Assembly (NCBI RefSeq): GCF_022129445.1
Contig: NZ_JADQAQ010000035.1
Coordinates: forward strand, 1-48,948
Reading direction: 5' to 3'
Source of the DNA: Photobacterium sp. Ph5
Lineage (GTDB): Bacteria; Pseudomonadota; Gammaproteobacteria; Enterobacterales; Vibrionaceae
DNA: 48,948 nt
Shown here: piece after piece, positions 28,469 to 37,995 of the stretch
Numbering within the stretch: the stretch's first letter is position 1
How the letters are laid out: the number at the start of each line of letters is the position of its first letter
The notes under the pieces: model-generated
Database searches by the model: none
Seen by the model: the letters and a program-made list of their open reading frames with translations, nothing else
Told to the model about the DNA's origin: nothing
Position numbers and translations under genes: made by a program

Positions 28469-29257
28469 TTAAGAGTTATAGGTACTCTCAAAGATCTTAT
28501 CTGCCGAAGCTTCAACAAACCCAGTATAAATCTCACCATCAGGCTGTAAATAACGTTTAGCAAACTCATAAAATCCGCCAGAGACCAACATCTCACCATC
28601 AGAAAACGTGACCATGACTTTATCAGCCATCGTCGCTGATTGCTCTAGCATCACAATCGGATCGCCTTTTACTGCACCACCCGCCTGATTAATATCAAAA
28701 CCACTCGATTCGAGAAAATGGTTCACTTCAGAAATTTCATTAAATTGCTCAAGCTGATTAATATCGACAGTAAAATGATTGGCACCAAAACCATGTGCAG
28801 CCACCCACCCAGCATATTCACTTTCTGCGCTTAAAAACTGGTAACTATCACTGCTTAATTGCCATGGTTTACCTTGAGAGAGAAAAGCAGGATCAGCAAA
28901 ATAGGCATCATCAACTTGATCGACAAGTTGACGTACCTCTGTTTGTAATTCTGTTGAACATAACCCTAATTGCAGTTCACTAATAAAGACTTTAGGCGCA
29001 GCAGGATCGGGATGTTCAAAATGCTCTGCATATAACTTTTTCGCTTTGAAATGATATCGACCTTTGGGTTTATAACCTACCGCAATAAAAGGGGCTGCTA
29101 ACCTTGCTAAACCACATTTTGGTAAAGCAAAGGTACGCAACGCAATATGATCATTCGTCAGTGGTGCGTCTTCGGTAAGTAATTGCCGAATATTCAGCGC
29201 TGAAGGGCATAATCGCTGGGTATAATCTTGCCATAACGCGGTAAATAATTGTTCCAT
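28469..29257 (-). CDS. DUF1338 family protein (2-oxoadipate dioxygenase/decarboxylase-like)
   Basis: The 262-residue protein (ATG at 29257 with AAGGA 10 bases upstream) matches the DUF1338 family, whose longer member HglS (YdcJ) is an iron-dependent 2-oxoadipate dioxygenase/decarboxylase in lysine breakdown. The metal-binding N-terminal segment NDHIALRTF (His near residue 37), the FEHPDPAAPKVFISELQL segment with its Glu, and a later FTVDINQLEQFNEI are visible. This short version is about half the size of HglS. It is the last gene of the astC-astA-astD cluster, so a role with 2-oxo acids from arginine or ornithine breakdown is suggested by context only. The terminator at 28421-28449 follows. 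Confidence 0.85.
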   Translation of the reverse strand: MEQLFTALWQDYTQRLCPSALNIRQLLTEDAPLTNDHIALRTFALPKCGLARLAAPFIAVGYKPKGRYHFKAKKLYAEHFEHPDPAAPKVFISELQLGLCSTELQTEVRQLVDQVDDAYFADPAFLSQGKPWQLSSDSYQFLSAESEYAGWVAAHGFGANHFTVDINQLEQFNEISEVNHFLESSGFDINQAGGAVKGDPIVMLEQSATMADKVMVTFSDGEMLVSGGFYEFAKRYLQPDGEIYTGFVEASADKIFESTYNS

Positions 29258-29301
29258 GCTGCACAATCCTTACTGTAAATAATACAGTGAACTTATTAGT
29301 C

Positions 29302-30759
29302 TCAGAGTGAAATGCCCGGAGATAACTGCTCAGGTAAGCATGTCGCCTCACCTTCCATTGATGCCATTGGGTAAGCACAATAATCAGCTGCGTAGTAAGC
29401 ACTTGGACGTAAGTTACCAGACGCTCCGGGGCCACCAAACGGCGCATCCCCACTAGCCCCCGTTAACTGGCGATTACGATTTACAATCCCCGCCCGAATA
29501 TGATCGATAAAGTATTGCCATTCACTATCATCGGTTGATACAAGCCCTGCTGATAAGCCATAACGGGTGTTATTCGCCAATCGAACCGCTTGAGCGAGAT
29601 CTTGATAACGCACTACCTGCAATAATGGGCCAAAGTATTCTTCATCGGGTAAATTTTCGATATTCGTAACATCAATGATCCCAGGTGTAACCACCGCACC
29701 TTGTCCGCGCTTTGCCTCTACCAATACTTTGCCACCAAGCGATACTAATTGTTGCTGGGTTTGCACAATATTGTCTGCGGCTTGGCGGGAGATTTGAGGC
29801 CCCATAAACGGCGCAGGCTCGGCAAATGGTCCATCGACCACAATCGCTTTGGTTGCTTCTACTAAAGCTGCTAACAACACATCCCCTTCGCTACCCAAGG
29901 GTAAGTATAGTCGGCGAGCACAAGTACAACGTTGTCCTGCACTGATAAAAGCAGATTGTAAAATGGTATAAACGGTAGCATTGAGATCGCCATAAGCATT
30001 GGAGATCACCATGGGGTTATTCCCCCCCATTTCTAATGCCAGCATCTTACCCGGTTGACCTGCAAATTGGCGATGCAGAATATGCCCAGTATTGGCACTG
30101 CCCGTAAATAATAAACCATCAATATCTTTTGAAGCAGCGAGTGCCTCTCCAGTAGAGCGAGCCCCCTGCACAAGATTAATAACTCCATCAGGTAATCCTG
30201 CTTGTTGCCAGAGTTTCATTACAATTTCAGCCGTTTTAGGCGTTAACTCAGAAGGTTTGAATACCACCGTATTACCCGCAAGCAGTGCAGGTACGATATG
30301 ACCATTAGGTAAATGACCGGGGAAATTATAGGGCCCAAATACCGCCATCACTCCTAACGGTCTATGACGAACAACCGCTGTAGTACCTGCGATATCTTTC
30401 TCGCGTTGGCCTGTCCGTTCATGGTAAGCACGTAACGAAATCGCCACTTTCCCCACCATTGCTCCTGCTTCTGTTCGCGTTTCCCATAACGGTTTACCCG
30501 TTTCTTCAGCTATCGTAATGGCAATATTTTCACTATTGGTTTTCACCAACTCGGCAAATTGTTCCACGATGGTTTGGCGCTCAACAAGGGAAGTATGACG
30601 CCATTGAAGTAACGCTTTACGCGCAGCATTCACAGCTTGCGAGACTTGCTTATCTGTCGCGGCTCGGCCTTGCCAAATCACTTCATCAGTAAAGGGGTTG
30701 AGCGATGCCATCTCATCACCTAAACCATCGCCCCATTGACCCGCAATCCATTGACTCAT
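29302..30759 (-). CDS. astD: succinylglutamate semialdehyde dehydrogenase AstD
   Basis: AstD oxidises N-succinylglutamate 5-semialdehyde to N-succinylglutamate with NAD+, the fourth step of the AST arginine pathway. The ATG at 30759 ([16 protein letters not shown], 485 residues) has GGGAGAG upstream; the in-frame extension to 30816 lacks a start in place. Catalytic Cys lies in [14 protein letters not shown], the Glu in [11 protein letters not shown], and the NAD-binding [17 protein letters not shown] and FTGSANTG segments are intact. It lies 28 bases after astA. astB and astE are not in this window, so the pathway must be completed elsewhere. Confidence 0.95.
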   Translation of the reverse strand: MSQWIAGQWGDGLGDEMASLNPFTDEVIWQGRAATDKQVSQAVNAARKALLQWRHTSLVERQTIVEQFAELVKTNSENIAITIAEETGKPLWETRTEAGAMVGKVAISLRAYHERTGQREKDIAGTTAVVRHRPLGVMAVFGPYNFPGHLPNGHIVPALLAGNTVVFKPSELTPKTAEIVMKLWQQAGLPDGVINLVQGARSTGEALAASKDIDGLLFTGSANTGHILHRQFAGQPGKMLALEMGGNNPMVISNAYGDLNATVYTILQSAFISAGQRCTCARRLYLPLGSEGDVLLAALVEATKAIVVDGPFAEPAPFMGPQISRQAADNIVQTQQQLVSLGGKVLVEAKRGQGAVVTPGIIDVTNIENLPDEEYFGPLLQVVRYQDLAQAVRLANNTRYGLSAGLVSTDDSEWQYFIDHIRAGIVNRNRQLTGASGDAPFGGPGASGNLRPSAYYAADYCAYPMASMEGEATCLPEQLSPGISL

Positions 30760-30787
30760 ACTTCTCTCCCCTCTTTGTATTCGTAGT

Positions 30788-31804
30788 TTACAGCTCAATA
30801 AAGCGCACAGGCTCACCGGTATTAACCATGAGAGTATCAGCGACCTCTTGCGTCATAACCACGGTTTGCGCTTTATCATTGACTTCCAGTGGGCTTGCAA
30901 CAGCACGAAAGTCAGTAAATGATGTATTCGCCACTAAGCATTGCTGTTCACTGTGATGATCGTTAATTTCAACGGTATAACGCTTTGAATGACGGACAGT
31001 TTCCACATTACGTACATCACATTCAACCGTAGGACCTGCATCAAAAATATCGACATAGCCACGGCATGAAAAACCTTCATTTTCTAATAGACGTAATGCA
31101 GGACGCGTATTGTCATGAACTTGACCGATGACCGCTTGGGCTTCTTTGCTCAGTAAATTGACGTATATCGGAAGTTTAGGCATTAAGTCCGCAATAAAGC
31201 CTTTTGCTCCGATCCCTGTTAGATAGTCAGCATGAATAAAATCAATCGAGAAAAAGTTATCTTTTAACCATTGCCAAAAAGGTGAGTTCCCTTCTTCATC
31301 GGAAACACCGCGCATTTCGGCAAATACCACATCAGCGAAACGATGACGATGCTCTGCCATCATTAAAAAGCGCGCTTTAGACAATAGACGACCATTTAAA
31401 CCTTCACGCCATGGTGTACGTAAAAATAACGTGCAAAGCTCGGTATCTCCGGTGTAGTGATTACCTAATGTCAGTAACTGTACGGTATTGTGTACCCCTA
31501 ATCGACGCGAGGCATGAACCACAGTACTTAGATGATAGTTATAAAAAGGGGCTTCTAAGCCAATCGCCGCTTCAATGGCTGTGGTGCCTGCTATCTCGCC
31601 GGTATCTGTATCTTCAGCGACCATCAGGTAGCCTTCATCCTCTGGGCGAACGACATGTTTGGCAAAGCTGCGCTCTGAATGAGCAATGCGGTTACGAAGC
31701 ATTTCTTCGTTAACAGGTAATGAAGTAAAACCATGACCTGATTCTTCAGCGCACTGCATGAGTGCAGAATAATCATCAGCGATGATAGGACGAATAACCA
31801 GCAT
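30788..31804 (-). CDS. astA: arginine N-succinyltransferase AstA
   Basis: AstA transfers the succinyl group from succinyl-CoA to the alpha-amino group of arginine, the first AST step. The 338 residues begin [30 protein letters not shown], the standard start of the family, and carry the GNAT-type segment [12 protein letters not shown] and [13 protein letters not shown]. It is a single-chain form; pseudomonads carry two paralogous subunits in tandem (AruF and AruG) and here only one gene is present. It is the second gene of the operon, about 121 bases after argD/astC. Confidence 0.95.
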   Translation of the reverse strand: MLVIRPIIADDYSALMQCAEESGHGFTSLPVNEEMLRNRIAHSERSFAKHVVRPEDEGYLMVAEDTDTGEIAGTTAIEAAIGLEAPFYNYHLSTVVHASRRLGVHNTVQLLTLGNHYTGDTELCTLFLRTPWREGLNGRLLSKARFLMMAEHRHRFADVVFAEMRGVSDEEGNSPFWQWLKDNFFSIDFIHADYLTGIGAKGFIADLMPKLPIYVNLLSKEAQAVIGQVHDNTRPALRLLENEGFSCRGYVDIFDAGPTVECDVRNVETVRHSKRYTVEINDHHSEQQCLVANTSFTDFRAVASPLEVNDKAQTVVMTQEVADTLMVNTGEPVRFIEL

Positions 31805-31925
31805 CGACTTCCCTCCTGATGCAGGTAGTGACCATTGCCACTAACTAGATGGATAACAATAAGCTCTCATAAGATTACTGGCAGTCGTTCCTCAACTGCC
31901 AGCAGCAATACAAAGCAAAGTAGAA

Positions 31926-33146
31926 TTACTCAGCGTTATAGAGTGTTGCGATAGCGCGTTCTAGACGAGCCATGCCCTCATCCACATCGGCTTTTTCAAT
32001 CACTAGCGATGGCGTAAAGCGCACAACATTCGTACCTGCAACTAACATCATCAAGCCTTCTTTACCGGCTTGAACAAGAATGTCACGTGCCCGACCTTGC
32101 CACTCTTCTGTGAGAGACGCTCCCAACAGTAAACCTTTGCCGCGGATCTCAGCAAAAATTGGGTATTTAGCATTAATCACTGTAAGCCCTTCACGGAACC
32201 ATTGTTCACGCTCTTTCACGCCAGCTAACACATCTGGTTTACTCACTTCATTAATTACCGCCTCTGCGACAGCGCACGCTAACGGATTACCACCATACGT
32301 TGAACCATGAGTCCCGACTTTTAAATGCTCTGCTAATGCTGTTGTGGTAAGCATTGCGCCAATAGGGAAACCACCACCCAGCGACTTAGCCGTGGTTAAA
32401 ATATCAGGTGTGACACCTAAACCTTGATAAGCATAAAAATCGCCAGTACGACCATTACCGGTTTGGACTTCATCAAATATCAATAAGGCTTGGTGCTTAT
32501 CACATAATTCACGCACGCCCTGAACAAACTCAACGCTCGGGCTAACCAAACCACCTTCACCTTGTAATGGCTCCATCATGACCGCACAAGTTCGCTCAGA
32601 CATAATCTCAGCTAAAGCTGATAAGTCATTGTAAGGTATATGCGTTACGGCTTGAGGTTTAGGGCCAAAACCATCTGAGTAAGCTTCTTGCCCACCAACC
32701 GTAACGGTGAAAAAAGTACGACCGTGAAAACCTTGATGAAAGGCAATAATTTGATCTTTTTCAGCACTAAACTTATCGACCGCATAACGGCGAGCCAATT
32801 TCAGTGCCGCTTCGTTAGCTTCAGCACCAGAGTTAGCAAAAAAGACTTTGTCAGCAAAACATAACTCAGTGAGTTTTTTCGCTAAACGCAATGCAGGTTC
32901 ATTAGTTAACACATTACTTAAATGCCATAATTTATCGGCTTGATCTTTTAATGCGTTAACCATAATTGGATGGCAATGACCCAGACAACTCACCGCAATT
33001 CCACCGGCAAAATCGACATATTCACGATCATGTTGATCCCATACTCGCGCACCATTGCCACGTACTGGGATCTCAGCCATAGGTGAATAACAAGGTACCA
33101 TTACCTCATCAAATAAATTACGTTCTACTCTTTGCTCTGTAGTCAT
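31926..33146 (-). CDS. argD: acetylornithine/succinylornithine aminotransferase
   Basis: This PLP enzyme interconverts N-acetylornithine and its semialdehyde in arginine synthesis, or N-succinylornithine in the AST pathway; many vibrios have one enzyme for both. The 406 residues start at the ATG at 33146, with AAGGA at good spacing; a GTG one codon before is also in frame. [18 protein letters not shown] binds PLP phosphate, [14 protein letters not shown] carries the PLP Asp, and the lysine is in [14 protein letters not shown]. Its place at the head of astA-astD supports a catabolic role (astC) as well, so the symbol is a choice between argD and astC. A candidate promoter lies upstream. Confidence 0.93.
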   Translation of the reverse strand: MTTEQRVERNLFDEVMVPCYSPMAEIPVRGNGARVWDQHDREYVDFAGGIAVSCLGHCHPIMVNALKDQADKLWHLSNVLTNEPALRLAKKLTELCFADKVFFANSGAEANEAALKLARRYAVDKFSAEKDQIIAFHQGFHGRTFFTVTVGGQEAYSDGFGPKPQAVTHIPYNDLSALAEIMSERTCAVMMEPLQGEGGLVSPSVEFVQGVRELCDKHQALLIFDEVQTGNGRTGDFYAYQGLGVTPDILTTAKSLGGGFPIGAMLTTTALAEHLKVGTHGSTYGGNPLACAVAEAVINEVSKPDVLAGVKEREQWFREGLTVINAKYPIFAEIRGKGLLLGASLTEEWQGRARDILVQAGKEGLMMLVAGTNVVRFTPSLVIEKADVDEGMARLERAIATLYNAE

Positions 33147-33180
33147 CACATTATCCTTCTGTGTATAACGCTATAATCAT

Positions 33181-33209
33181 AGTATTTACATTTTATTAAC
33201 CTTTGCCAA
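33181..33209 (-). promoter_or_regulatory. possible argD/ast operon promoter
   Basis: Minus-strand TTGGCA (33204-33209) and AATACT (33181-33186) are spaced by 17 bases, about 35 bases before the argD start. I could not find a convincing ArgR box nearby. The rest of the 327-base argD-pabA gap holds only the inverted repeat at 33423-33461. Confidence 0.4.
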
Positions 33210-33422
33210 TAGCAGAATATTTTTTTGCTCTTTGGCAACGATGCTGTTTTTAATAAAACTGACATAGTTATGCGTTATCTCGGCAAGTTTATTAACTAAC
33301 AAAGACAAAAAGGTGTGTTTCCTATCAGGAAATTAATAGTACAGAGAAATATGCTAGTGAATAGCTTTGCAATTACAACAAATGAGAGTTGGAAATATAA
33401 AAATAGAAGAGATGTGGTTGAT

Positions 33423-33461
33423 ATCGCGATTTTAAGACAGGAAAATAATAAAAATCGCGAT
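33423..33461. repeat. inverted repeat with two ATCGCGAT arms downstream of pabA
   Basis: ATCGCGATTTT (33423-33433) and AAAATCGCGAT (33451-33461) are exact reverse complements (11 bases) around a 17-base spacer. The 8-base core ATCGCGAT is itself palindromic. It lies 13 bases past the pabA stop in the minus direction. There is no T-run after either arm, so it is not a classic terminator; a transcript-end hairpin or an operator are both possible. Confidence 0.5.
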
Positions 33462-33473
33462 TTAATTCGAAAT

Positions 33474-34049
33474 CTAGCGCTTAAGAAAGTTGGCTAATAA
33501 GGTGTGTCCTTGCTCCGTTAGGATACTCTCGGGATGAAATTGCACTCCCTCTAATGGCAACGTTTTATGAGCGATCCCCATAATTTCATCAAACTCCCCC
33601 TCACGCTCAGTCCATGCTGTAATGCTAAAGCAATCTGGCAGCGTATCTTGTTTAACGACTAAGGAATGATAACGGGTCACTGTTAATGGATTATTTAACC
33701 CTTCAAACACACTGGTATTATTGTGCTTGATCGGAGAGGTTTTACCATGCATCACTTGCCTTGCTCGTACCACATCCCCACCAAAAGCTTGTGCTAACGA
33801 TTGATGGCCTAAGCACACGCCTAAAATAGGCAGTTTACCTGCAAAGTATTCAATAGCTTGTAGTGAGATACCCGCTTCATTTGGGGTACAAGGCCCAGGA
33901 GAGATGACTAAATGGGTGGGTGCTAGCGCCTCAATACCTGCGAGATCAATCTCATCATTACGGACAACCTTAACTTCAACACCTAACTCACAAAAGTATT
34001 GATACAGGTTATAAGTAAATGAATCATAGTTATCAATAATTAACAGCAT
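33474..34049 (-). CDS. pabA: aminodeoxychorismate/anthranilate synthase glutamine amidotransferase
   Basis: PabA provides ammonia from glutamine to PabB for 4-amino-4-deoxychorismate (folate pathway). The ATG at 34049 ([19 protein letters not shown], 191 residues) is the family start; the longer frame to 34115 is excluded. The class I amidotransferase triad is visible: Cys in LGVCLGHQ and the His-Pro-Glu in HPESI. The sequence also resembles TrpG, and trpG-pabA sharing is common, but the position beside the ast genes, as in vibrios, favours pabA. Confidence 0.93.
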   Translation of the reverse strand: MLLIIDNYDSFTYNLYQYFCELGVEVKVVRNDEIDLAGIEALAPTHLVISPGPCTPNEAGISLQAIEYFAGKLPILGVCLGHQSLAQAFGGDVVRARQVMHGKTSPIKHNNTSVFEGLNNPLTVTRYHSLVVKQDTLPDCFSITAWTEREGEFDEIMGIAHKTLPLEGVQFHPESILTEQGHTLLANFLKR

Positions 34050-34115
34050 ATACCTACAGCGACCTTTTCTATTCTGCGCCCTATTGTGCAATACATCACT
34101 AGAAACGCAAACCAT

Positions 34116-34142
34116 AAAAAAAGCAGAGCGAATGCCCTGCTT
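34116..34142 (-). terminator. trpS terminator
   Basis: Minus-strand AAGCAG and CTGCTT flank a 10-base loop and are followed by TTTTTTT. The stem is short (6 bases) but GC-centred, and it lies 22 bases after the trpS stop, just before the pabA region. Confidence 0.65.
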
Positions 34143-34163
34143 AATCTATTAACTCATTACTGA

Positions 34164-35186
34164 TCAGTATGGACGCGCCACAAAACCTACCGCTTGGTAT
34201 GCTTTTTTCAGTACTTCAGCCGCACGTGCAGAGGCTTTTTCAGCACCTTGCTTCATGACGCTGTCAAGGTAAGCACGATCAGCACGAATACGATGGTATT
34301 CAGCTTGTACAGGCTCAAGCATTGCAACTAATGCTTCACCCACATCTTTCTTAAATGGGCCATACATTTCAACGCCTGCATATTGTGCTTCAATTTCAGC
34401 ATACGTCTTACCTGTTGCGCCTGAGTATAGACCCATTAGGTTTGAGATCCCTGCTTTGTTTTCGGTATCAAACGCAATGCGTGGCGGTGTTTCTGCATCA
34501 GTTTGTGCTTTGTTAACCTTCTTAAGAATCGATTTTGGATCTTCTAACAAGGTGATCACGTTCTTACGGTTATCATCAGACTTCGACATTTTCTTAGTCG
34601 CGTCTTGTAGGCTCATTACACGCGCACCAACCGATGGAATGTAAGGCTCAGGAATTTGGAAAATTGGACTTTCTTCTGTGCCATACAGATTATTAAAACG
34701 CGTAGCAATATCACGAGCTAACTCTAAGTGCTGCTTCTGATCGCTACCTACAGGTACTTGATGTGCGCCATATAATAAAATATCAGCCGCCATCAATACT
34801 GGGTAACCGAATAAGCCCACGTTTACATCATTCGCATGACGCGCTGATTTGTCTTTAAACTGAGTCATACGACTTAGCTCACCCATTTGGGTATAGCAGT
34901 TCAATAACCAGCCTAGTTGTGCATGCTCAGGTACATGTGACTGAACAAATAACGTGCTCTTTTGTGGATCAACACCGACCGCTAAACAAATCGCTAGTGC
35001 ATCTAACGTTGCTTCATGCAGCGCTTTAGGATCTTGACGTACTGTAATGGCATGCAAATCAACCACACAGTATTGGCAATCGTAATCGTCTTGCATCTGT
35101 TCCCACTGACGCAGCGCACCTAGGTAGTTACCAATACTTAATTCACCAGAAGGCTGTACGCCACTTAATACAATGGGTTTACTCAT
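34164..35186 (-). CDS. trpS: tryptophanyl-tRNA synthetase
   Basis: TrpS charges tRNA(Trp). The 340 residues begin [28 protein letters not shown], with the HIGH-equivalent SIGN, and the KMSKS loop appears in [13 protein letters not shown]. Length is standard for the short bacterial type. It follows gph across 91 bases that contain a terminator-like hairpin, so it may also have its own promoter there, unlike in E. coli where it closes the aroK-to-trpS transcript. Confidence 0.98.
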   Translation of the reverse strand: MSKPIVLSGVQPSGELSIGNYLGALRQWEQMQDDYDCQYCVVDLHAITVRQDPKALHEATLDALAICLAVGVDPQKSTLFVQSHVPEHAQLGWLLNCYTQMGELSRMTQFKDKSARHANDVNVGLFGYPVLMAADILLYGAHQVPVGSDQKQHLELARDIATRFNNLYGTEESPIFQIPEPYIPSVGARVMSLQDATKKMSKSDDNRKNVITLLEDPKSILKKVNKAQTDAETPPRIAFDTENKAGISNLMGLYSGATGKTYAEIEAQYAGVEMYGPFKKDVGEALVAMLEPVQAEYHRIRADRAYLDSVMKQGAEKASARAAEVLKKAYQAVGFVARPY

Positions 35187-35219
35187 GTTCAGACAATCCT
35201 GTTAATTTCTTATTCATAG

Positions 35220-35246
35220 AAAAGCGAGAGGCATACTCCCGCTTTT
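35220..35246 (-). terminator. terminator-like hairpin between gph and trpS
   Basis: Minus-strand AAAAGCGGGAG and CTCTCGCTTTT form an 11-base stem (one G-T pair) with a 5-base loop, and the T-run is TTTT. It lies 32 bases after the gph stop and 34 before the trpS start, so it may be a partial terminator inside the gene cluster. Confidence 0.65.
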
Positions 35247-35277
35247 TACTTTGTTAGCCAGTGTACACTGGAATGTA

Positions 35278-35964
35278 CTAGCCGCCTAGTTTAACCACAT
35301 TTGCTAATTGCTTGAAGTGATCGCACACGACATCAGGCTCACTCTCTGCAATAGGCTGACCGTAGTTATAGCCATAGGTTAAACCCAACGAATGACATGT
35401 TGCAGCTTTGGCAGCCAAGATGTCATTGCGAGAATCCCCCACCATTAACATCTCAGATGCGGCAATATTGTGTTTTTCCATCAACCAATGCAGCGCATAA
35501 GGATCGGGTTTTTTCAGTGGGAAAGTATCACCACCAATCACATCAACAAAATACTCGCTGATGCCATGCTCTTCAAGTAAATGCGGGACAAATTGCGAGG
35601 GTTTATTAGTCACAATCGCCATTGACATACCCGCTTGATGAAACGCAGCGAGTGTTGCTTTTACATCGGCATACAATGCACTTTTTACATGACCGCCAAG
35701 CTCGTAATAGTGATCAAATAATTGGCGAGCTTCTTTTTGCAGCTCTGGATCAATCGTTGGATCGACATCAACACTTCGGCTTAATGCGCGACCAATTAAA
35801 ATATCAGCACCATTACCGATCCAAGTGGTTACTTGCTCTACAGTTACGCCTTCTCGGCCGAGGTGACGCATAGTTTTATCAGCAGCATCGGCTAAATCTG
35901 GCACGCTATCTAGCAAGGTGCCGTCTAAATCAAATGCAATAAACTTGATGTTTTCAAATACCAT
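35278..35964 (-). CDS. gph: phosphoglycolate phosphatase
   Basis: Gph removes 2-phosphoglycolate, for example from DNA repair, and belongs to the haloacid dehalogenase superfamily. I took the ATG at 35964, whose A is shared with the rpe stop (TAATG), with GAGG 10 bases upstream; an ATG two codons earlier (35970) is an alternative. The 228 residues carry the nucleophile motif FDLDGTLLDS near the N-terminus, then TNKPSQF and the Lys/Asp motifs KKPDPYALH and VGDSRNDILAAKAA. The overlap with rpe indicates coupled translation. Confidence 0.95.
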   Translation of the reverse strand: MVFENIKFIAFDLDGTLLDSVPDLADAADKTMRHLGREGVTVEQVTTWIGNGADILIGRALSRSVDVDPTIDPELQKEARQLFDHYYELGGHVKSALYADVKATLAAFHQAGMSMAIVTNKPSQFVPHLLEEHGISEYFVDVIGGDTFPLKKPDPYALHWLMEKHNIAASEMLMVGDSRNDILAAKAATCHSLGLTYGYNYGQPIAESEPDVVCDHFKQLANVVKLGG

Positions 35965-36638
35965 TAGCATTTAGCCTCAGCCAGTTCTGCGCGCATTTTG
36001 TCTATCGCGACTTTATAATCAGGTTCATTGAAAATCGCAGAGCCTGCAACGAACATATCGGCACCCGCTGCTGCAATTTCTCGAATATTATCAACTTTCA
36101 CACCACCATCAATTTCAAGACGAATATCACGGCCTGATGCATCAATACGGTTACGAACTTCACGTAGTTTATCAAGTGTTGATGGAATAAAAGATTGACC
36201 GCCAAAGCCTGGGTTCACTGACATCAATAAAATCATATCGACTTTATCCATAATGTAATCTAGGTGGTGGAGTGGTGTTGCCGGATTAAAAACCACACCC
36301 GCTTTACAACCATGCTCTTTGATCAGTTGTAAAGTACGGTCAACATGATCTGACGCTTCAACATGAAACGTGATCATCGTTGCGCCAGCTTTAGCAAAAT
36401 CAGGAATAATGCGATCCACCGGTTTTACCATTAAATGCACATCAATCGGTGCGGTAATACCATAGTCACGAAGAGCCTTACAGATAGGCGCACCGAACGT
36501 TAAATTAGGCACGTAATGATTATCCATTACATCAAAGTGAATAACGTCTGCACCCGCTGCTAACACCTTGTCAACGTCTTCACCCAAACGTGCAAAATCA
36601 GCCGATAAGATAGATGGAGCAATCAAGAAGTCCTTCAT
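35964..36638 (-). CDS. rpe: ribulose-phosphate 3-epimerase
   Basis: Rpe interconverts ribulose 5-phosphate and xylulose 5-phosphate in the pentose phosphate pathway. The ATG at 36638 ([19 protein letters not shown], 224 residues) has AGAGG 7 bases upstream; the longer frame to 36734 is not family-like. Conserved segments are [32 protein letters not shown] and EIDGGVK. Its stop codon overlaps the start of gph. Upstream on plus lies the DUF2970 frame and then dam on minus. Confidence 0.97.
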   Translation of the reverse strand: MKDFLIAPSILSADFARLGEDVDKVLAAGADVIHFDVMDNHYVPNLTFGAPICKALRDYGITAPIDVHLMVKPVDRIIPDFAKAGATMITFHVEASDHVDRTLQLIKEHGCKAGVVFNPATPLHHLDYIMDKVDMILLMSVNPGFGGQSFIPSTLDKLREVRNRIDASGRDIRLEIDGGVKVDNIREIAAAGADMFVAGSAIFNEPDYKVAIDKMRAELAEAKC

Positions 36639-36822
36639 GTACTTGCCTCTCTTCGATACACAAAACCTGATACTTGGAAAACCAAGCCCAATAAATTGCC
36701 ATAATTCTACCCGAACCGCGAAATATTGTCCCAATGGATTTATTTATTACTTCAGTTGATCAAAATGATGAGACAACCCACTACACTCAGTAAAAAGGGG
36801 AATAAAAAGAGGCGAGGTAAAC

Positions 36823-37023
36823 ATAGCTAAGTCAAAGAAAAGCACACCACTACAAGTTATTGTGAGTGTGTTAGCGGCGTTATTTGGCGTTCAATCGGAT
36901 AATAATCGGCATCATGATTTTAAGCAATCAAGCCCATGTCCATTTATTGTTGTGGGGATGGTGGTTATTGTCGCCATGATTATGGCAATTATTGCCGTTG
37001 CACAATGGGCAACGGCGATATAA
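36823..37023 (+). CDS. DUF2970 small membrane protein, ATA in place of start codon
   Basis: A 66-codon frame reads AKSKKSTPLQVIVSVLAAL, then FGVQSDNNRHHDFKQSSPCP and a hydrophobic helix FIVVGMVVIVAMIMAIIAVA. The FGVQSxxNRxxDF motif followed by one membrane segment is the DUF2970 family. There is no in-frame ATG before the frame's upstream stop at 36769; the family's start is occupied by ATA at 36823, with GAGG at 36814-36817 and a 5-base spacer, exactly where a start should be. So it either uses a rare AUA start or is a recent pseudogene with an ATG-to-ATA change. It ends one base before the dam stop codon, convergent. Function unknown. Confidence 0.7.
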   Translation: MAKSKKSTPLQVIVSVLAALFGVQSDNNRHHDFKQSSPCPFIVVGMVVIVAMIMAIIAVAQWATAI

Positions 37024-37881
37024 TTATTCTTCTTCAGAAGAAAACGCGGGAGCCTGCTCTGTGCTTGATACAGAGAATAAAGCTAAAAGCTCATCGACCT
37101 TATTGCGCCCACTGCCATTGCGGCTAATGGTACGTTTTACTTTAACCACAGAAAGATCTGCACCTGTGTATAAACGACGCGTTAGTGCAGTATCATGGTT
37201 AGAAATCAACACCGCAATATCTCTATCTGTTGCTGCTTTTTCTGCAACATCAGCAAGGGTGGCCTGATCATCTAAACTAAAACCATTACCTGAATAAGAA
37301 GTAAAATTAGCCGTGCTAGATAATGGCGCATAAGGCGGATCACAGTACACCACACACCCTTTTCTCGCGCGTGAAAATGTTTGGAGATAACCTTCACAGA
37401 CAAACGTGGCTCGTTTTGCTTTCTCCGAGAAATAATACATTTCAGCTTCAGGGAAATAAGGTTTTTTATACGAGCCGAACGGCACATTGAAGCCACCTTT
37501 TTTGTTATAACGACATAAGCCGTTAAAACCATGGCGATTCATGTATAAGAAATACAATGAGCGTAAATACGGATCATCACTCGCATTAAATTCTTCACGA
37601 ATTTTCAAATACGCTTCTTTATTATTGTATTCAGCCGTGAAAAGTTTACGTGCATCTTCAATATAGCGCTCAGGCTCATGCTTGAGGATGTTATAAAGAT
37701 TGATCAGATCAGGATTGATATCGGCCAATAAGTAATGGTCGTAATCGGTATTAAGAAAAACCGACCCCGCCCCAACAAAAGGCTCAACCAATTTACGCGC
37801 AGGCGGTAGATGTCGTTTAATATCCTCAACGAGAGAGTATTTACCCCCAGCCCATTTTAGGAATGCACGATGCTTTTTCAT
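37024..37881 (-). CDS. dam: DNA adenine methyltransferase Dam
   Basis: Dam methylates adenine in GATC and supports mismatch repair, replication control and gene regulation; it is essential in vibrios. The ATG at 37881 (MKKHRAFLKWAGGKYSLVED, 285 residues) is the family start. The AdoMet-binding KWAGGKYS and ADINPDLINLYN, the catalytic DPPY in VVYCDPPYAPL and the ISNHDT segment are visible. It follows damX by 114 bases within the aroK-aroB-damX-dam-rpe-gph cluster; in-frame codons up to 37962 look non-coding. Confidence 0.98.
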   Translation of the reverse strand: MKKHRAFLKWAGGKYSLVEDIKRHLPPARKLVEPFVGAGSVFLNTDYDHYLLADINPDLINLYNILKHEPERYIEDARKLFTAEYNNKEAYLKIREEFNASDDPYLRSLYFLYMNRHGFNGLCRYNKKGGFNVPFGSYKKPYFPEAEMYYFSEKAKRATFVCEGYLQTFSRARKGCVVYCDPPYAPLSSTANFTSYSGNGFSLDDQATLADVAEKAATDRDIAVLISNHDTALTRRLYTGADLSVVKVKRTISRNGSGRNKVDELLALFSVSSTEQAPAFSSEEE

Positions 37882-37995
37882 TAAGCTAAACCCACCAACA
37901 CTAGCAATATTGTCACGAAAGGTCGCGGATTGTACCTCATTTCTACCCTCTACCGATACCAATTCACGTAAATAACTACCCTCATGGCTTTATTT

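Noticed and set aside
33315..33497. Plus-strand 60-codon frame in the argD-pabA gap.
   Set aside because: It begins with GTG without proper spacing, overlaps the end of pabA on the other strand, has AT-rich random-like composition, and spans the inverted repeat.
36936..37127. Plus-strand 63-codon frame starting at 36936.
   Set aside because: It overlaps dam and lies out of frame over the DUF2970 gene, whose frame shows family motifs.
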